Below, piece after piece: positions 42,304-51,318 of a stretch of 64,000 bases of DNA (the stretch's first letter is position 1; every line of letters starts with the position of its first letter). The notes under the pieces were generated by a model that saw only the letters and a program-made list of their open reading frames with translations, searched no databases and was not told where the DNA came from. The translations under genes were made by a program, and so were the position numbers. The stretch lies in contig USEC01000002.1 of NCBI GenBank assembly GCA_900553595.1, forward strand, positions 1 to 64,000, given 5' to 3'. The stretch comes from an uncultured Prevotella sp. (GTDB lineage: Bacteria > Bacteroidota > Bacteroidia > Bacteroidales > Bacteroidaceae).

Positions 42304-43131
42304 ATGAAATACGCCGAATACATAAAACAGATAGAGATAGAATCGCTCTGGAGCGGGAAGAAGCACATCGTGTGGAACCTTGACAGAAGGGTGAACATCC
42401 TGAGCGGTATCAACGGAGTGGGCAAAAGCACCATCCTCAACAAGGTGGTGAAGGGGCTTTCGGCAGGAGGCGAGTTTCCGAGCCATCTGCTCAAGGGCGT
42501 GCGTCTGCAGGTGTCGCCCGAAGAGGCCAAGTGGATAAGGTATGATGTGATACGCTCGTTCGACCGCCCGCTGCTCAATGTCGATGCTGTGGGCAAGTTC
42601 AACGCCAACCTTTCCGACCTTGCAACAGAACTCGATTTCCAACTCTTCTTTCTTCAACGTAAGTATCTCGACTATCAGGTGAACATAGGCAACCGCATCA
42701 TTGAAACTCTGCAAAGCGGAGAACCCGACGCGGCATTGCGTGCTCAGGAAATATCCAAGCCCAAACAGCGATTCCAGGACCTCATCGACGACCTCTTCAA
42801 GGAAACGGGAAAGAAGATAGTGCGCACGGAAAACGAGATACGCTTCGCACAGATAGGGGAGACACTCACTCCCTATCAGCTGTCGAGTGGCGAGAAACAG
42901 ATGCTCGCCATACTCCTTACCGTGCTCGTGGAAGACGGGCGCAACTACGTCCTCTTCATGGACGAGCCGGAAGTGAGCCTGCACATCGACTGGCAGGAAC
43001 GGCTCATAGACCTCATTCTCGAACTCAACCCCAATGTGCAGATAATCCTCACCACACACAGTCCGGCGGTGATAATGAACGGATGGGCTGACCATGTGAC
43101 AGAAGTCACCGACATCACCGACAACAACTGA
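42304..43131 (+). CDS. Compact ABC/SMC-type AAA ATPase, partner of DUF4435 protein
   Basis: A 275-residue ATPase of the AAA_15/OLD-like group. The P-loop GINGVGKST is at 35-43, the ABC-type signature LSSGEKQM at 193-200, Walker B YVLFMDEP at 215-222 and the switch His in TTHSP at 250-254. All catalytic elements are intact, while the arm between them is short. It is followed after 5 bp by a DUF4435 gene, so the two are translated from one message. An ATPase plus DUF4435 (TOPRIM-like) pair is the architecture of the PARIS anti-phage system (AriA/AriB), but this ATPase is shorter than I recall AriA being. A conserved housekeeping pair of Bacteroidales is equally possible. Confidence 0.8.
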   Translation: MKYAEYIKQIEIESLWSGKKHIVWNLDRRVNILSGINGVGKSTILNKVVKGLSAGGEFPSHLLKGVRLQVSPEEAKWIRYDVIRSFDRPLLNVDAVGKFNANLSDLATELDFQLFFLQRKYLDYQVNIGNRIIETLQSGEPDAALRAQEISKPKQRFQDLIDDLFKETGKKIVRTENEIRFAQIGETLTPYQLSSGEKQMLAILLTVLVEDGRNYVLFMDEPEVSLHIDWQERLIDLILELNPNVQIILTTHSPAVIMNGWADHVTEVTDITDNN

Positions 43132-43136
43132 ACGAC

Positions 43137-44207
43137 ATGGGCAGACGACTCACCGACAACGTAACGTCGAAATACATAGAGGCGGCCAATCGGCTGAACT
43201 CGCGGCAGGCACGGAGGAAAATTGTGGCGTATGTGGAAAGCTACGACGACATCTTCTTCTGGCGCACCATCCTTGGACGCTTCGAGGACCAGACGCGCTA
43301 CTTTGAAATAATGCTCCCCACACGGGCCAACCATCTGGAACGCGGCAAGAAGGCCGCGATAATGAGCCTTATAAACGGAGGAAAGACGGGAAGGGACATG
43401 ATTGCGTGCGTGGATGCCGACTACGACTTCCTCATACAGGGCTGCACGCCCACATCGAAAGCCATCCTCGGCAACCCGTTCGTGTTCCACACCTATGCCT
43501 ACGCCATAGAGAACATGCAGTGTTATGCGCCGACCCTGCACGACATCTGCGTGGCGGTGACGCTCAACGACGACCGCACGGTGTTCGACTTCGAGGATTT
43601 TCTGCGCGAATTTTCATTGGCCATATTCCCACTCTTCGTGTGGAATATATGGTTCTACCGCTCGCCACGCTACACACAGTTCACCATTACCGACTTCCTG
43701 CGCTGCATATCGCTCAGCCACTTCAATCTGGATCACCCCGAAGTGTCGCTCGCATCGCTGAGGCAAAAAGTGGCGAAAAAGGTGCGGATGCTGCAACGCA
43801 GCAACCCGAACGCAAAGGAAAGCTACCTGAAAGTGAAGGACGACATAAAAAACCTGGGCGTGGATCCCGCCGAGACCTACATGTACATACAGGGACATCA
43901 CCTCTTCGACAGCGTCGTTTCGCCCATCATGAAGCAAGTGTGCCAGCGGCTCATACGCTCGCGGCAGACCGAGATTTCGCGCCAGAGCATACACAGCGAA
44001 CAGTGCCGCAACGAACTGTCGTGCTACACATCGAGCATATCCGACGCCGACTTCATGCTGAAGAAAAGCGTGGGCTACCTCACATCGGCGCAGTGCCGGA
44101 GCATCATGGCCGACCTGCAACGCTACATCGACGGCACGAAAGGCACGGGTCAGTTGGCAGAATCGTCGCCGGCAGTGATGCCTTCGCTCTCGCAAAGCAT
44201 GCCATAG
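43137..44207 (+). CDS. DUF4435 (TOPRIM-like) protein, partner of the upstream ATPase
   Basis: A 356-residue protein with a DUF4435-type core. A conserved Glu34 sits in IVAYVESYDDIFFW, and an Asp cluster D93/D95/D97 in MIACVDADYDFLI, the arrangement of a TOPRIM metal site. The region about 110-230 is helical, and the last 30 residues are low-complexity. In PARIS the DUF4435 protein is a nuclease effector held by the ATPase until a phage anti-restriction protein releases it; that role here is inference. It is in an operon with the ATPase (5-bp gap), and its last 58 bp overlap the end of a convergent gene. Whether the active-site residues are all present needs alignment. Confidence 0.75.
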   Translation: MGRRLTDNVTSKYIEAANRLNSRQARRKIVAYVESYDDIFFWRTILGRFEDQTRYFEIMLPTRANHLERGKKAAIMSLINGGKTGRDMIACVDADYDFLIQGCTPTSKAILGNPFVFHTYAYAIENMQCYAPTLHDICVAVTLNDDRTVFDFEDFLREFSLAIFPLFVWNIWFYRSPRYTQFTITDFLRCISLSHFNLDHPEVSLASLRQKVAKKVRMLQRSNPNAKESYLKVKDDIKNLGVDPAETYMYIQGHHLFDSVVSPIMKQVCQRLIRSRQTEISRQSIHSEQCRNELSCYTSSISDADFMLKKSVGYLTSAQCRSIMADLQRYIDGTKGTGQLAESSPAVMPSLSQSMP

Positions 44208-44908
44208 ACATCGTCCATGGCAGAAGTCATGGTGTCGAAGTTGTGGCTCGAATGGCACACCTTCATAAAAAGCAATGCCAGGTCGTTGCCATCGGCATCG
44301 TCAAGTTCCACCACTTCGTCGCTGAGCAGCACCTGCATAGCCCCAACAAGCAGACGGAAGACGGAAGCCTGGTGCAGCGAAGTCTTGCCCTTGCCGGCAT
44401 AACGCAACCCCTTGGCGTAGGCGGTCATGACGGTGCGCACGGTGAGGCGTATGGCGTCGTCGGAAGGAACGAACGACGGTTCGCCGTCACAGCGCGTGTA
44501 GCTGTCGAGATGTGTGGCTGCCGATGCGAAGCGACCGGTGAGCAAAAGCGAGAAGTTGCGTATGTACTCCGCCTTCAAAGCCTCGTACAGACGCTCGTCG
44601 GCACACACCTGCTGCACAAGTTCAAGCATCGAAGTGCCCTGCCTGTGAGCCTCCACCACCATGCGTTCCACCTCGGCATAGTCGAAGTTCATCACCGCAA
44701 TGGGGTAGAACAAAGTGTCGTGGAAAGCCTCGGAGATTTGCTCGTAATGATCCAGCATCACACGCTTCACCGTCTTTGGCAGGAACTTTTCCTTGGCATC
44801 TTGCACCTCGCTGTCTATGATTCCCGACGCAAACGCTTCAAAAAATCCGCGAATCAGCACACCCAGCAACTTGTATTTTTCTGTCTTTTCCATTTTATCC
44901 TCTTTCAT
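44150..44908 (-). CDS. Hypothetical alpha-helical cytoplasmic protein, convergent overlap
   Basis: I do not recognise this 252-residue protein. It is predicted soluble and mostly helical, with no signal peptide, membrane segment or catalytic motif that I can name; helices recur with Tyr/Phe-rich faces (YEQISEAFHDTLFYPIAVM, YIRNFSLLL). The end is acidic (DDADGNDLALLF ... GDDSAN). I start at ATG 44908 (MKEDKMEKTEKYK). ATG 44893, preceded by AGAGGATAAA, is also possible. The open frame continues to 44998 without support. It converges on the DUF4435 gene and overlaps its last 58 bp, so the two mRNAs are complementary at their 3' ends. No independent evidence ties it to that pair. Confidence 0.65.
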   Translation of the reverse strand: MKEDKMEKTEKYKLLGVLIRGFFEAFASGIIDSEVQDAKEKFLPKTVKRVMLDHYEQISEAFHDTLFYPIAVMNFDYAEVERMVVEAHRQGTSMLELVQQVCADERLYEALKAEYIRNFSLLLTGRFASAATHLDSYTRCDGEPSFVPSDDAIRLTVRTVMTAYAKGLRYAGKGKTSLHQASVFRLLVGAMQVLLSDEVVELDDADGNDLALLFMKVCHSSHNFDTMTSAMDDVYGMLCESEGITAGDDSAN

Positions 44909-45488
44909 TTCTCCTTTTTTTCTTCTGCGACACAATGCCGCCGTATGCAAATTTACGAATATAAATCGGTTTTCGGAAGCTTCGTAATGGTTTCCCATGT
45001 ATAAGGAATGTAGATTTAATGTAGTTTCAACATAATCTACATTCTTCGTATTTGTCTAATTGTTAATGAGTTATCTCTAATTTTAGGACTGAAAATGTAG
45101 AATGATGGATTTTTCTTGAAAAACTTTTTTTTCATTGCTGTCCGGTAAGAATCAGGTTTTGTTTGAAGTATATGAGGCCGGGTTTCTCGCCCGGCAACAC
45201 ATATTCCGCTGGAAGATAAACTATGGTCATGCTACCTCCATGTTTGTCTTATGCATGTTTCACGGCGATGATCGTGCTTGATATTGTTATTGATGTGTAC
45301 TTTTTCTGTTTGGATGTCATTTTTTTAGTATAAGTTATTTGCAATACAGAAAATTTCAGTAACTTTGTCATCAGTGATTATAGCGATTGCTTTTTGTAAA
45401 CTATTAATAGCTATTACATCTAAAATACAACAATATTCGCTAACCACTGTTTTTTTACTTATATTCATCTAACCCGCATTAAAAAGCT
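44909..45488. other. A/T-rich gap with a solo repeat end and a hairpin
   Basis: No gene is supported. ATTGCTGTCCGGTAA at 45134-45148 matches the end of the MITE-like element at 15619. A GCCGGG/CCCGGC hairpin lies at 45177-45195. The stretch from about 45240 to 45480 is A/T-rich, and I see no clear promoter for the next gene. Confidence 0.5.
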
Positions 45489-46025
45489 ATGAGCAACAAT
45501 AACAATCACAATCTGTCTGTAGTTCCTTGGTTTCACTGGCCTCACATGATGGTGGCAACGGGTTTTGGTGTGGGCTTTTGGCCATGGGGTTCTGGGACTT
45601 TGGCAGGATTTATTGCATTGGTAATATGGGTTTTGCTATATTTTGCATTACCGCCATTTGACCTTTTCCTGTGTAATGTCCTACTCGTTTTTTCCACTTT
45701 TTTTGTTGGTGTATATACTGATAATGTGATGGAACGATATTGGGGAGACGACCCTCGGACGGTTGTTATAGATGAGTTCTTTGGAACCTGGTTAGCAACA
45801 TTGTCTGCATTGTTTTGTCTTGGTTCTTGGCATGAGGCAGTGGTTTATGCCATACTGAGTTTTTCTTTGTTCCGGATTATAGATATATTTAAACCTTTGG
45901 GATGCCGTTGGATAGATAAGAATGTCCATGGTGGCTTGGGTTGTATGTTGGATGATTTGTTGGCAGGGTTTTATGCGATTATTATAACTTTTGTGGTTCG
46001 AATGGTTGTTGGCTATTTTGGATAG
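45489..46025 (+). CDS. pgpA: Phosphatidylglycerophosphatase A family protein
   Basis: Removes the phosphate from phosphatidylglycerophosphate to give phosphatidylglycerol; integral inner-membrane enzyme. The 178-residue product shows the PgpA blocks in order: GFGVGFWPWGSGTLAG, DDPRTVVIDEFFGTW (metal-binding Asp/Glu), FRIIDIFKPLGCRWID, and GGLGCMLDDLLAGFY. Four to five hydrophobic helices lie between. Length is typical. Its codon use is visibly more A/T-rich than in the flanking genes. A phospholipid link exists with cls (cardiolipin synthase) about 2 kb downstream, though dnaG lies between. The symbol rests on motifs only. Confidence 0.85.
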   Translation: MSNNNNHNLSVVPWFHWPHMMVATGFGVGFWPWGSGTLAGFIALVIWVLLYFALPPFDLFLCNVLLVFSTFFVGVYTDNVMERYWGDDPRTVVIDEFFGTWLATLSALFCLGSWHEAVVYAILSFSLFRIIDIFKPLGCRWIDKNVHGGLGCMLDDLLAGFYAIIITFVVRMVVGYFG

Positions 46026-46192
46026 CTGTTTTGAGGCTTGTTAAAGTTTGGGAAACTTTTGTATATGTACAAAATCATGATTCATTAAAAATGAATGCTT
46101 ATCAAAAGTTTTGTTGGAAATGTTTTTTTAAGACAGACCGATAAACGTTTTTTTTAAATAATGACGCCTAAAAAACGAGGAATACACGAGAA

Positions 46193-48172
46193 ATGATTGA
46201 CAGACAGACCATAGAAAGAATCAAGGATGCCGCCAATATTGTTGAGGTGGTGTCTGAATTTGTGACGCTTCGCAAGAGCGGTGCCAACTATAAGGGGCTT
46301 TGTCCGTTCCACGACGAGAAGACTCCGTCGTTCATGGTGTCGCCATCGCGTGGCACATGCCACTGTTTCGGATGCGGAAAGGGTGGCAATGCCGTGAGCT
46401 TCATCATGGAACATGAGCAGATGACCTATCCCGAAGCGTTGCGGTGGCTTGCCAACAAATATCATATAGAGATACAGGAACGCGAACTTTCGGATGCCGA
46501 GAAGCGCGAGCAGAGTGAGCGTGAGAGTATGTTCATCGTCAATGAATGGGCGGCGCAGTACTTCGCCGACATCCTTCACAACAATGCCGATGGCATAGCG
46601 GTGGGCTTGCAGTACTTCCGCAGCCGCGGTTTCCGCGACGACACAATACGGAAATTCCAGCTCGGTTTCGACCTTCCCGACCGCCAGGCGTTTGCCCGTG
46701 CGGCTCTGTCGAAAGGCTACAAGGAGGAGTTCCTGCTGAAAACGGGCATCTGCTACAAGACCGACCGCGGCGAACTCATCGACCGTTACGCCGGACGCGT
46801 CATTTTCCCGTGGATAGGAATAAGCGGTAAGGTGGTGGGATTCGGCGGTCGTCTGCTCGATTCGCGCACAAAGGGCGTGAACCAGAAGTATGTCAATTCG
46901 CCCGATTCCGACATCTATCACAAGGATAGGGAGCTGTACGGGCTCTATCAGGCAAAGAAAGCCATTGCCAAGGAAGACCGCGTGTTCATGGTGGAGGGCT
47001 ATACCGATGTCATTTCCATGCACCAGTGCGGCATAGAAAACGTGGTGGCCAACTCCGGAACGGCACTCAGTACGCATCAGATTCACATACTTCACCGCTT
47101 CACATCCAATATCACGCTGCTCTACGACGGCGATGCCGCCGGCATACATGCGGCGATGCGAGGTACCGATATGCTGCTTTCCGAAGGCATGAACCTAAAG
47201 GTTATGCTTCTGCCCGACGGCGACGACCCCGACAGTTTCGCACGGAAACACACGGCTGCCGACTTCCGCAAGTACATAGAGGAACACCAGACCGACTTCA
47301 TACAGTTCAAGACCGGACTCCTGCTCAACAACGAGCACGACCCACTGAAGCGTTCGGAGGCCATCAACTCCATCGTGCAGAGCATAGCACTCGTGCAGAA
47401 TCCCGTGTTGCGCGACACTTACATACACGACTGTGCAGTGCGCATCGGACTGAACGAGATGACACTTATCAACACGCTCAATGCTTTCATACGCAGCGGA
47501 CGCAACGAGATGCAGACGGCGGAACAGCGTCGCCAGCAGCAGGCAGTCCATCAGTCGGTGGCATTGACGCCCGTCACACCGCAGCAGCAAGCCACGAAGG
47601 TGGAGCGGATGCTTGCGCAACTCATCGTGCGCAACGGCGAAGAGGTGATATTCGACAACCTGGAAACCGACGACGGAAAGCTCATCAGCCTTAACGTGGC
47701 ACAGTATGTGGACTACAATCTGAGCGTTGATGGGCTGGAGTTCAGCAATCCCGTCTATGCACGCATACTCTCCGAGGCTGTAGAACACTCTTCGGACGAG
47801 GGCTTTTCCGCCGAACAATACTTCGTGCATCACGACGATATAGAGGTGAGCAAGGTGGCGGCCGACCTCAGTATGGACAAATACACGCTCTCGAACGAGC
47901 GTGCCGCCACTGCCGACGACGCTGAGAAGAATGCTGACGAACTGCGTGTTGAGCGCGAAAACCACATCGACCAGCTGCGCTCGCAGACCGAACACCTGCT
48001 CAACGACTTCCGTATGGACTTCCTCGAACAGCGTCTCAAGACCCTGCAAAGCGAGATAAACAACGCCGTCAGCGACCCCGAACGCATGAAACGCCTCATG
48101 GAAGAGTACAAGACCATGCACGAACTGCGCAGCAAACTTGCCCGTATGCTCGGCAACAACATCATCGTGTGA
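46193..48172 (+). CDS. dnaG: DNA primase
   Basis: Makes RNA primers for DNA replication. The 659-residue product has the N-terminal CHC2 zinc-binding domain with ligands Cys37, His40, Cys58 and Cys61 (LCPFH ... CHCFGC). The RNA polymerase core contains the TOPRIM motif, VFMVEGYTDVISMH with its Glu and LLYDGDAAG with its Asp pair. A C-terminal helical region (about 440-659) presumably binds helicase. Length is normal for Bacteroidetes. It starts at ATG 46193 and is followed after 30 bp by cls on the same strand, so they may share a transcript. Secure identification. Confidence 0.96.
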   Translation: MIDRQTIERIKDAANIVEVVSEFVTLRKSGANYKGLCPFHDEKTPSFMVSPSRGTCHCFGCGKGGNAVSFIMEHEQMTYPEALRWLANKYHIEIQERELSDAEKREQSERESMFIVNEWAAQYFADILHNNADGIAVGLQYFRSRGFRDDTIRKFQLGFDLPDRQAFARAALSKGYKEEFLLKTGICYKTDRGELIDRYAGRVIFPWIGISGKVVGFGGRLLDSRTKGVNQKYVNSPDSDIYHKDRELYGLYQAKKAIAKEDRVFMVEGYTDVISMHQCGIENVVANSGTALSTHQIHILHRFTSNITLLYDGDAAGIHAAMRGTDMLLSEGMNLKVMLLPDGDDPDSFARKHTAADFRKYIEEHQTDFIQFKTGLLLNNEHDPLKRSEAINSIVQSIALVQNPVLRDTYIHDCAVRIGLNEMTLINTLNAFIRSGRNEMQTAEQRRQQQAVHQSVALTPVTPQQQATKVERMLAQLIVRNGEEVIFDNLETDDGKLISLNVAQYVDYNLSVDGLEFSNPVYARILSEAVEHSSDEGFSAEQYFVHHDDIEVSKVAADLSMDKYTLSNERAATADDAEKNADELRVERENHIDQLRSQTEHLLNDFRMDFLEQRLKTLQSEINNAVSDPERMKRLMEEYKTMHELRSKLARMLGNNIIV

Positions 48173-48202
48173 CACGCAGACAACCAACCCCTCGGCAACA
48201 GC

Positions 48203-49627
48203 ATGATATACATTCACTGGATATTCATATTGATTTACGCGTTCACCGTCACGGCGACAATCCTGACGGTGCTCATGGACAACCGCCAACCGGCAAAGAC
48301 CATGGCGTGGGTGCTCGTGCTTTTGTTCGTGCCTGTGGTAGGCATCGTGCTCTACTTCTTCTTCGGCCAGAACGTGCGCAAGATGCGTTTCATCAGCCAG
48401 CGCAGTCTCGACCAGCTCACAAGGCGTTCCATGCTCGAATTTGTGGAGCAGAGGGAACTGCGTCTTCCCGACGAGTATCGCACACAGATACGCCTCTTTG
48501 CCAACCAGAACATGTCGCTTCCGTTCAAGGACAACGAGGCCGACATCTACACATCGGGCTATGATTTCTTCCCGGCTTTGCTTCGTGCCATAGCAGAGGC
48601 AAAGCATCACATCCATCTTGAAGTATATATCTTCGCCGACGATGCCCTCGGACGGCTTGTTGCCGACGCTCTCATCGCCAGGTCGAAAGCCGGCGTTGAG
48701 GTGCGTCTGATATATGATGATGTGGGGTCGTGGCGTGTGAAGAAGTCGTTTTTCGAGCGTATGCGCAATGCAGGAATAGATGTCCATGCGTTCATGCCGG
48801 TGAAATTCCCTGCCTTTACGAGTAAGGTGAACTACCGCAACCACCGCAAACTCTGTGTCATCGACGGCACGGTGGGCTTCATAGGAGGCATGAACATAGC
48901 CATGCGCTATGTGAAAGGCACGCCGCGGCAGCCTTGGCGCGACACTCATCTGTGTGTGCGGGGTGGGGCGGTGTATGCCTTGCAGTGCTCATTCCTCGTG
49001 GATTGGTATTTCGTCGACCGCACCCTCATCACCAACCGCCGCTATTATCCGCCTGTGCCATGGCGCATAAACAACGACTGCATAGCCCAGGTGGTGACGG
49101 GAAGTCCCGTCGCCCAGTGGCCCGACATGATGCAGGGCTATGTCCGTGTGTTACTCGAAGCCCAGCAGTATGTCTATATCGCCACGCCGTATTTCCTTCC
49201 CACCGAGCCCATTCTCTTCGCCATGCGCACAGCGGCACTTGCCGGTGTGGATGTAAGGCTCATGCTTCCGCGGCATTCCGACTCCCGCATTCTTGAATGG
49301 GCGAGCATATCATACGTCATGGAGACGCTCGAAGCCGGCGTGAAGGTGCTGCTCTACACCGCCGGATTCAACCACAGCAAACTCCTCGTCTGCGATGATT
49401 CGCTCTGCACCTGCGGCTCTGCCAATGTCGATTTCCGTAGCTTCGAGAACAATTTCGAGGCGAACATCTTCTTCTACGACCGCACGATGGCGTTGCGCAT
49501 GAAGCAGGTGTTCCTCGACGACGAGGCTCATTGCACCACCATCGACAACGTGCGCGAACTGACACACCGCCCGTTTAGGTTGCGGTTGTGGGAATCGGTG
49601 GTGCGTCTTATATCCCCGTTGCTGTAA
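48203..49627 (+). CDS. cls: Cardiolipin synthase (phospholipase D family)
   Basis: Joins two phosphatidylglycerols into cardiolipin in the inner membrane. The 474-residue protein has two N-terminal membrane helices (about 3-22 and 33-55) and a Cls-type N-terminal domain. Two PLD catalytic motifs follow, NHRKLCVIDGTVGFIGG and NHSKLLVCDDSLCTCGSAN, both complete HxKxxxxD. Length is typical of ClsA-type enzymes. Starts at ATG 48203, 30 bp after dnaG. With the PgpA-type gene 2 kb upstream it fits phospholipid synthesis. A minor-specificity PLD enzyme is the alternative, but the membrane helices and GGxN motif favour cardiolipin synthase. Confidence 0.92.
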   Translation: MIYIHWIFILIYAFTVTATILTVLMDNRQPAKTMAWVLVLLFVPVVGIVLYFFFGQNVRKMRFISQRSLDQLTRRSMLEFVEQRELRLPDEYRTQIRLFANQNMSLPFKDNEADIYTSGYDFFPALLRAIAEAKHHIHLEVYIFADDALGRLVADALIARSKAGVEVRLIYDDVGSWRVKKSFFERMRNAGIDVHAFMPVKFPAFTSKVNYRNHRKLCVIDGTVGFIGGMNIAMRYVKGTPRQPWRDTHLCVRGGAVYALQCSFLVDWYFVDRTLITNRRYYPPVPWRINNDCIAQVVTGSPVAQWPDMMQGYVRVLLEAQQYVYIATPYFLPTEPILFAMRTAALAGVDVRLMLPRHSDSRILEWASISYVMETLEAGVKVLLYTAGFNHSKLLVCDDSLCTCGSANVDFRSFENNFEANIFFYDRTMALRMKQVFLDDEAHCTTIDNVRELTHRPFRLRLWESVVRLISPLL

Positions 49628-49740
49628 ATTTTCGGTATAATATTGCAAAAAGCCAACCTTTTATTCTGTTTTATTGCGATATTGTTGCTTTTATTGGCGA
49701 TTTTTTATTCAAATTGTGCTTATAATTACATTTTTTTTTG

Positions 49741-49748
49741 TAACTTTG
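49741..49748 (+). promoter_or_regulatory. -7 box TAACTTTG, promoter of the secreted repeat protein
   Basis: TAACTTTG starts about 108 bp before the ATG at 49857. GTATGC/GCATAC at 49790-49806 forms a small hairpin in the leader. Confidence 0.55.
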
Positions 49749-49856
49749 CACGACTCGTTTTGGAAACGATTACAAAAAGAAAGGTTTATTGTATGCTTGG
49801 AGCATACATCAGAAGCACTACCAATAAAAAAATACAGATACATTAAAAGCAAACTT

Positions 49857-51146
49857 ATGAAGAAAATTTTACTCTCAGCAGCATTTGTGGCTGCGTTCAG
49901 TGTCGTTTCGGCACAGTCAATCTCTTATCTACCATTTACGGAGAATGCGCTGATGACCGGCACAGTGGTGTCGGAAAACGGAAAGTATGTCGGCGGATGC
50001 GACACCGAGGGTCGCGCATTCATTCACAGCATGGAGACCGGCAAGACAAAGTATTTCTATTCGTCCAAGATTGGAACGGAAAAGGAGGATGTCAATGCAG
50101 CCGTCAGATACATCACCAACGATGGTGTGGGCTACGGTTTCCTTGAAAATGTCGCCACTTCGTTCGACTTCGCAACGGGAGAGTATGCCAAGAATTTCGA
50201 TGCGGCATCGCTTTTCGTTTACGGAACACCCGACGGCAAGTCGCAGATAGGTGTTACCTACGATGCTTCATACCACCAGTCGCCCTTCTGTATGCTCAAC
50301 GGTGTGAAGACAGAACTGCCCGCTCTGTCGGAGAAGGAGTTCGGCTACGAGAGCAACGGCTACTGCGTTACTGGCATGTCGTCGGATGCTTCGGTGATTT
50401 TGGGCGGTCCCGTGGACAACTATTCCACCTATCCTCTTACTGTGTGGCACCTTAATGCCGACGGAAAGACATACACTGCGGAGTTTCTTGCAGCCGACTA
50501 TTATGACGGTTCGGCAGACTACAGCGGCAATCAGCCCTACGAAATGTTCAACGGCGAGGCTGTGAGTGCCAACGGAAAGTGGATTGCCGTGAACATGAAG
50601 AAAAAGAACGACTGGAACAGCGGCATGGAGCTGGGACGCTATAATCTTGAGACAAAGACCTTCGAGAAGATTTCATGTCCCGAAGGAAGCAGCAGCGTTT
50701 ATTACTATGCATTCTCCATTTCCAACGACGGCACCATCGTGGGCATCATCGAGGACGAGCAGACCTATGCACGCTACGGCATGATTTGCAAGGGAGGCGA
50801 GACCGAAGCGAAGTATCTTGCCGACGCATTCCCTGCCTTGAAGGCTGTTTCCGAGATGGATGTGAACTCTGCCGACGTGTCGGCAATGATTACCCCCGAC
50901 GGACGCTACATTGCCGGTTACGGCTATGTGGACTACAATGCGGAGAGTCTTTGCCTTGCCACTTACCTCATAGATGTGAAGGGCGACCCCACAGGCATCA
51001 GTGCGGCACAGACCGGCGCAGCGCAGAACCGTGTCGTGGCGACCTATACTCTCGGTGGAATGAAGCTTGCAAAGGACGGCGGCAACCACCGCGGCATCGT
51101 GATAAACCGTCTCGCCGACGGCAGATGTGTGAAGGTTGTGAAGTAA
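49857..51146 (+). CDS. Secreted repeat protein (HAF/propeller-like) with T9SS-like tail
   Basis: A 429-residue exported protein of unknown function. The signal peptide is MKKILLSAAFVAAFSVVSAQ; I start at ATG 49857 for that reason, since the upstream extension of the frame is A/T-rich leader. About five copies of an S-x-(D/N)-G-x-x-(V/I)-x-G element are spread through it (VSENGKYVGG, MSSDASVILGG, VSANGKWIAV, ISNDGTIVGI, ITPDGRYIAGYG), suggesting a beta-propeller of HAF-like repeats. The end (YTLGGMKLAKDGGNHRGIVINRLADGRCVKVVK) resembles a T9SS type A tail. Preceded by its own promoter and followed by a strong terminator, so monocistronic. Likely a surface or secreted protein. Confidence 0.75.
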   Translation: MKKILLSAAFVAAFSVVSAQSISYLPFTENALMTGTVVSENGKYVGGCDTEGRAFIHSMETGKTKYFYSSKIGTEKEDVNAAVRYITNDGVGYGFLENVATSFDFATGEYAKNFDAASLFVYGTPDGKSQIGVTYDASYHQSPFCMLNGVKTELPALSEKEFGYESNGYCVTGMSSDASVILGGPVDNYSTYPLTVWHLNADGKTYTAEFLAADYYDGSADYSGNQPYEMFNGEAVSANGKWIAVNMKKKNDWNSGMELGRYNLETKTFEKISCPEGSSSVYYYAFSISNDGTIVGIIEDEQTYARYGMICKGGETEAKYLADAFPALKAVSEMDVNSADVSAMITPDGRYIAGYGYVDYNAESLCLATYLIDVKGDPTGISAAQTGAAQNRVVATYTLGGMKLAKDGGNHRGIVINRLADGRCVKVVK

Positions 51147-51187
51147 TACCAGAACTACCAATAAAATAACAAAGCAACGTTTTCAAG

Positions 51188-51228
51188 GCGCATTCGGGCA
51201 TGTGGAATGTCCGGATGCGCATTTTTTT
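51188..51228 (+). terminator. Terminator after the secreted repeat protein
   Basis: GCGCATTCGGGCAT (51188-51201) pairs with 51207-51220 (two G-U pairs), followed by a run of seven Ts. Confidence 0.9.
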
Positions 51229-51283
51229 GTGCCTTCCCTGCCATATTATCATGGAAAACGTGCCCTTGACGGCTTTTTAATTG

Positions 51284-51291
51284 TACTTTTG
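51284..51291 (+). promoter_or_regulatory. -7 box TACTTTTG, GH43-GH35 operon promoter
   Basis: TACTTTTG lies 28 bp upstream of the GH43 ATG, with a T-rich upstream segment but no clear TTTG element. Confidence 0.6.
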
Positions 51292-51318
51292 CAGTAGAGA
51301 AACAAACAACTGAAATCT

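Noticed and set aside
42304..44207. Naming the pair as a definite PARIS defence system
   Set aside because: The ATPase is shorter than expected and no defence neighbours exist; only the architecture is similar.
47195..48949. 584-codon antisense frame over dnaG and cls
   Set aside because: Same reason: sense-strand genes are complete and conserved.
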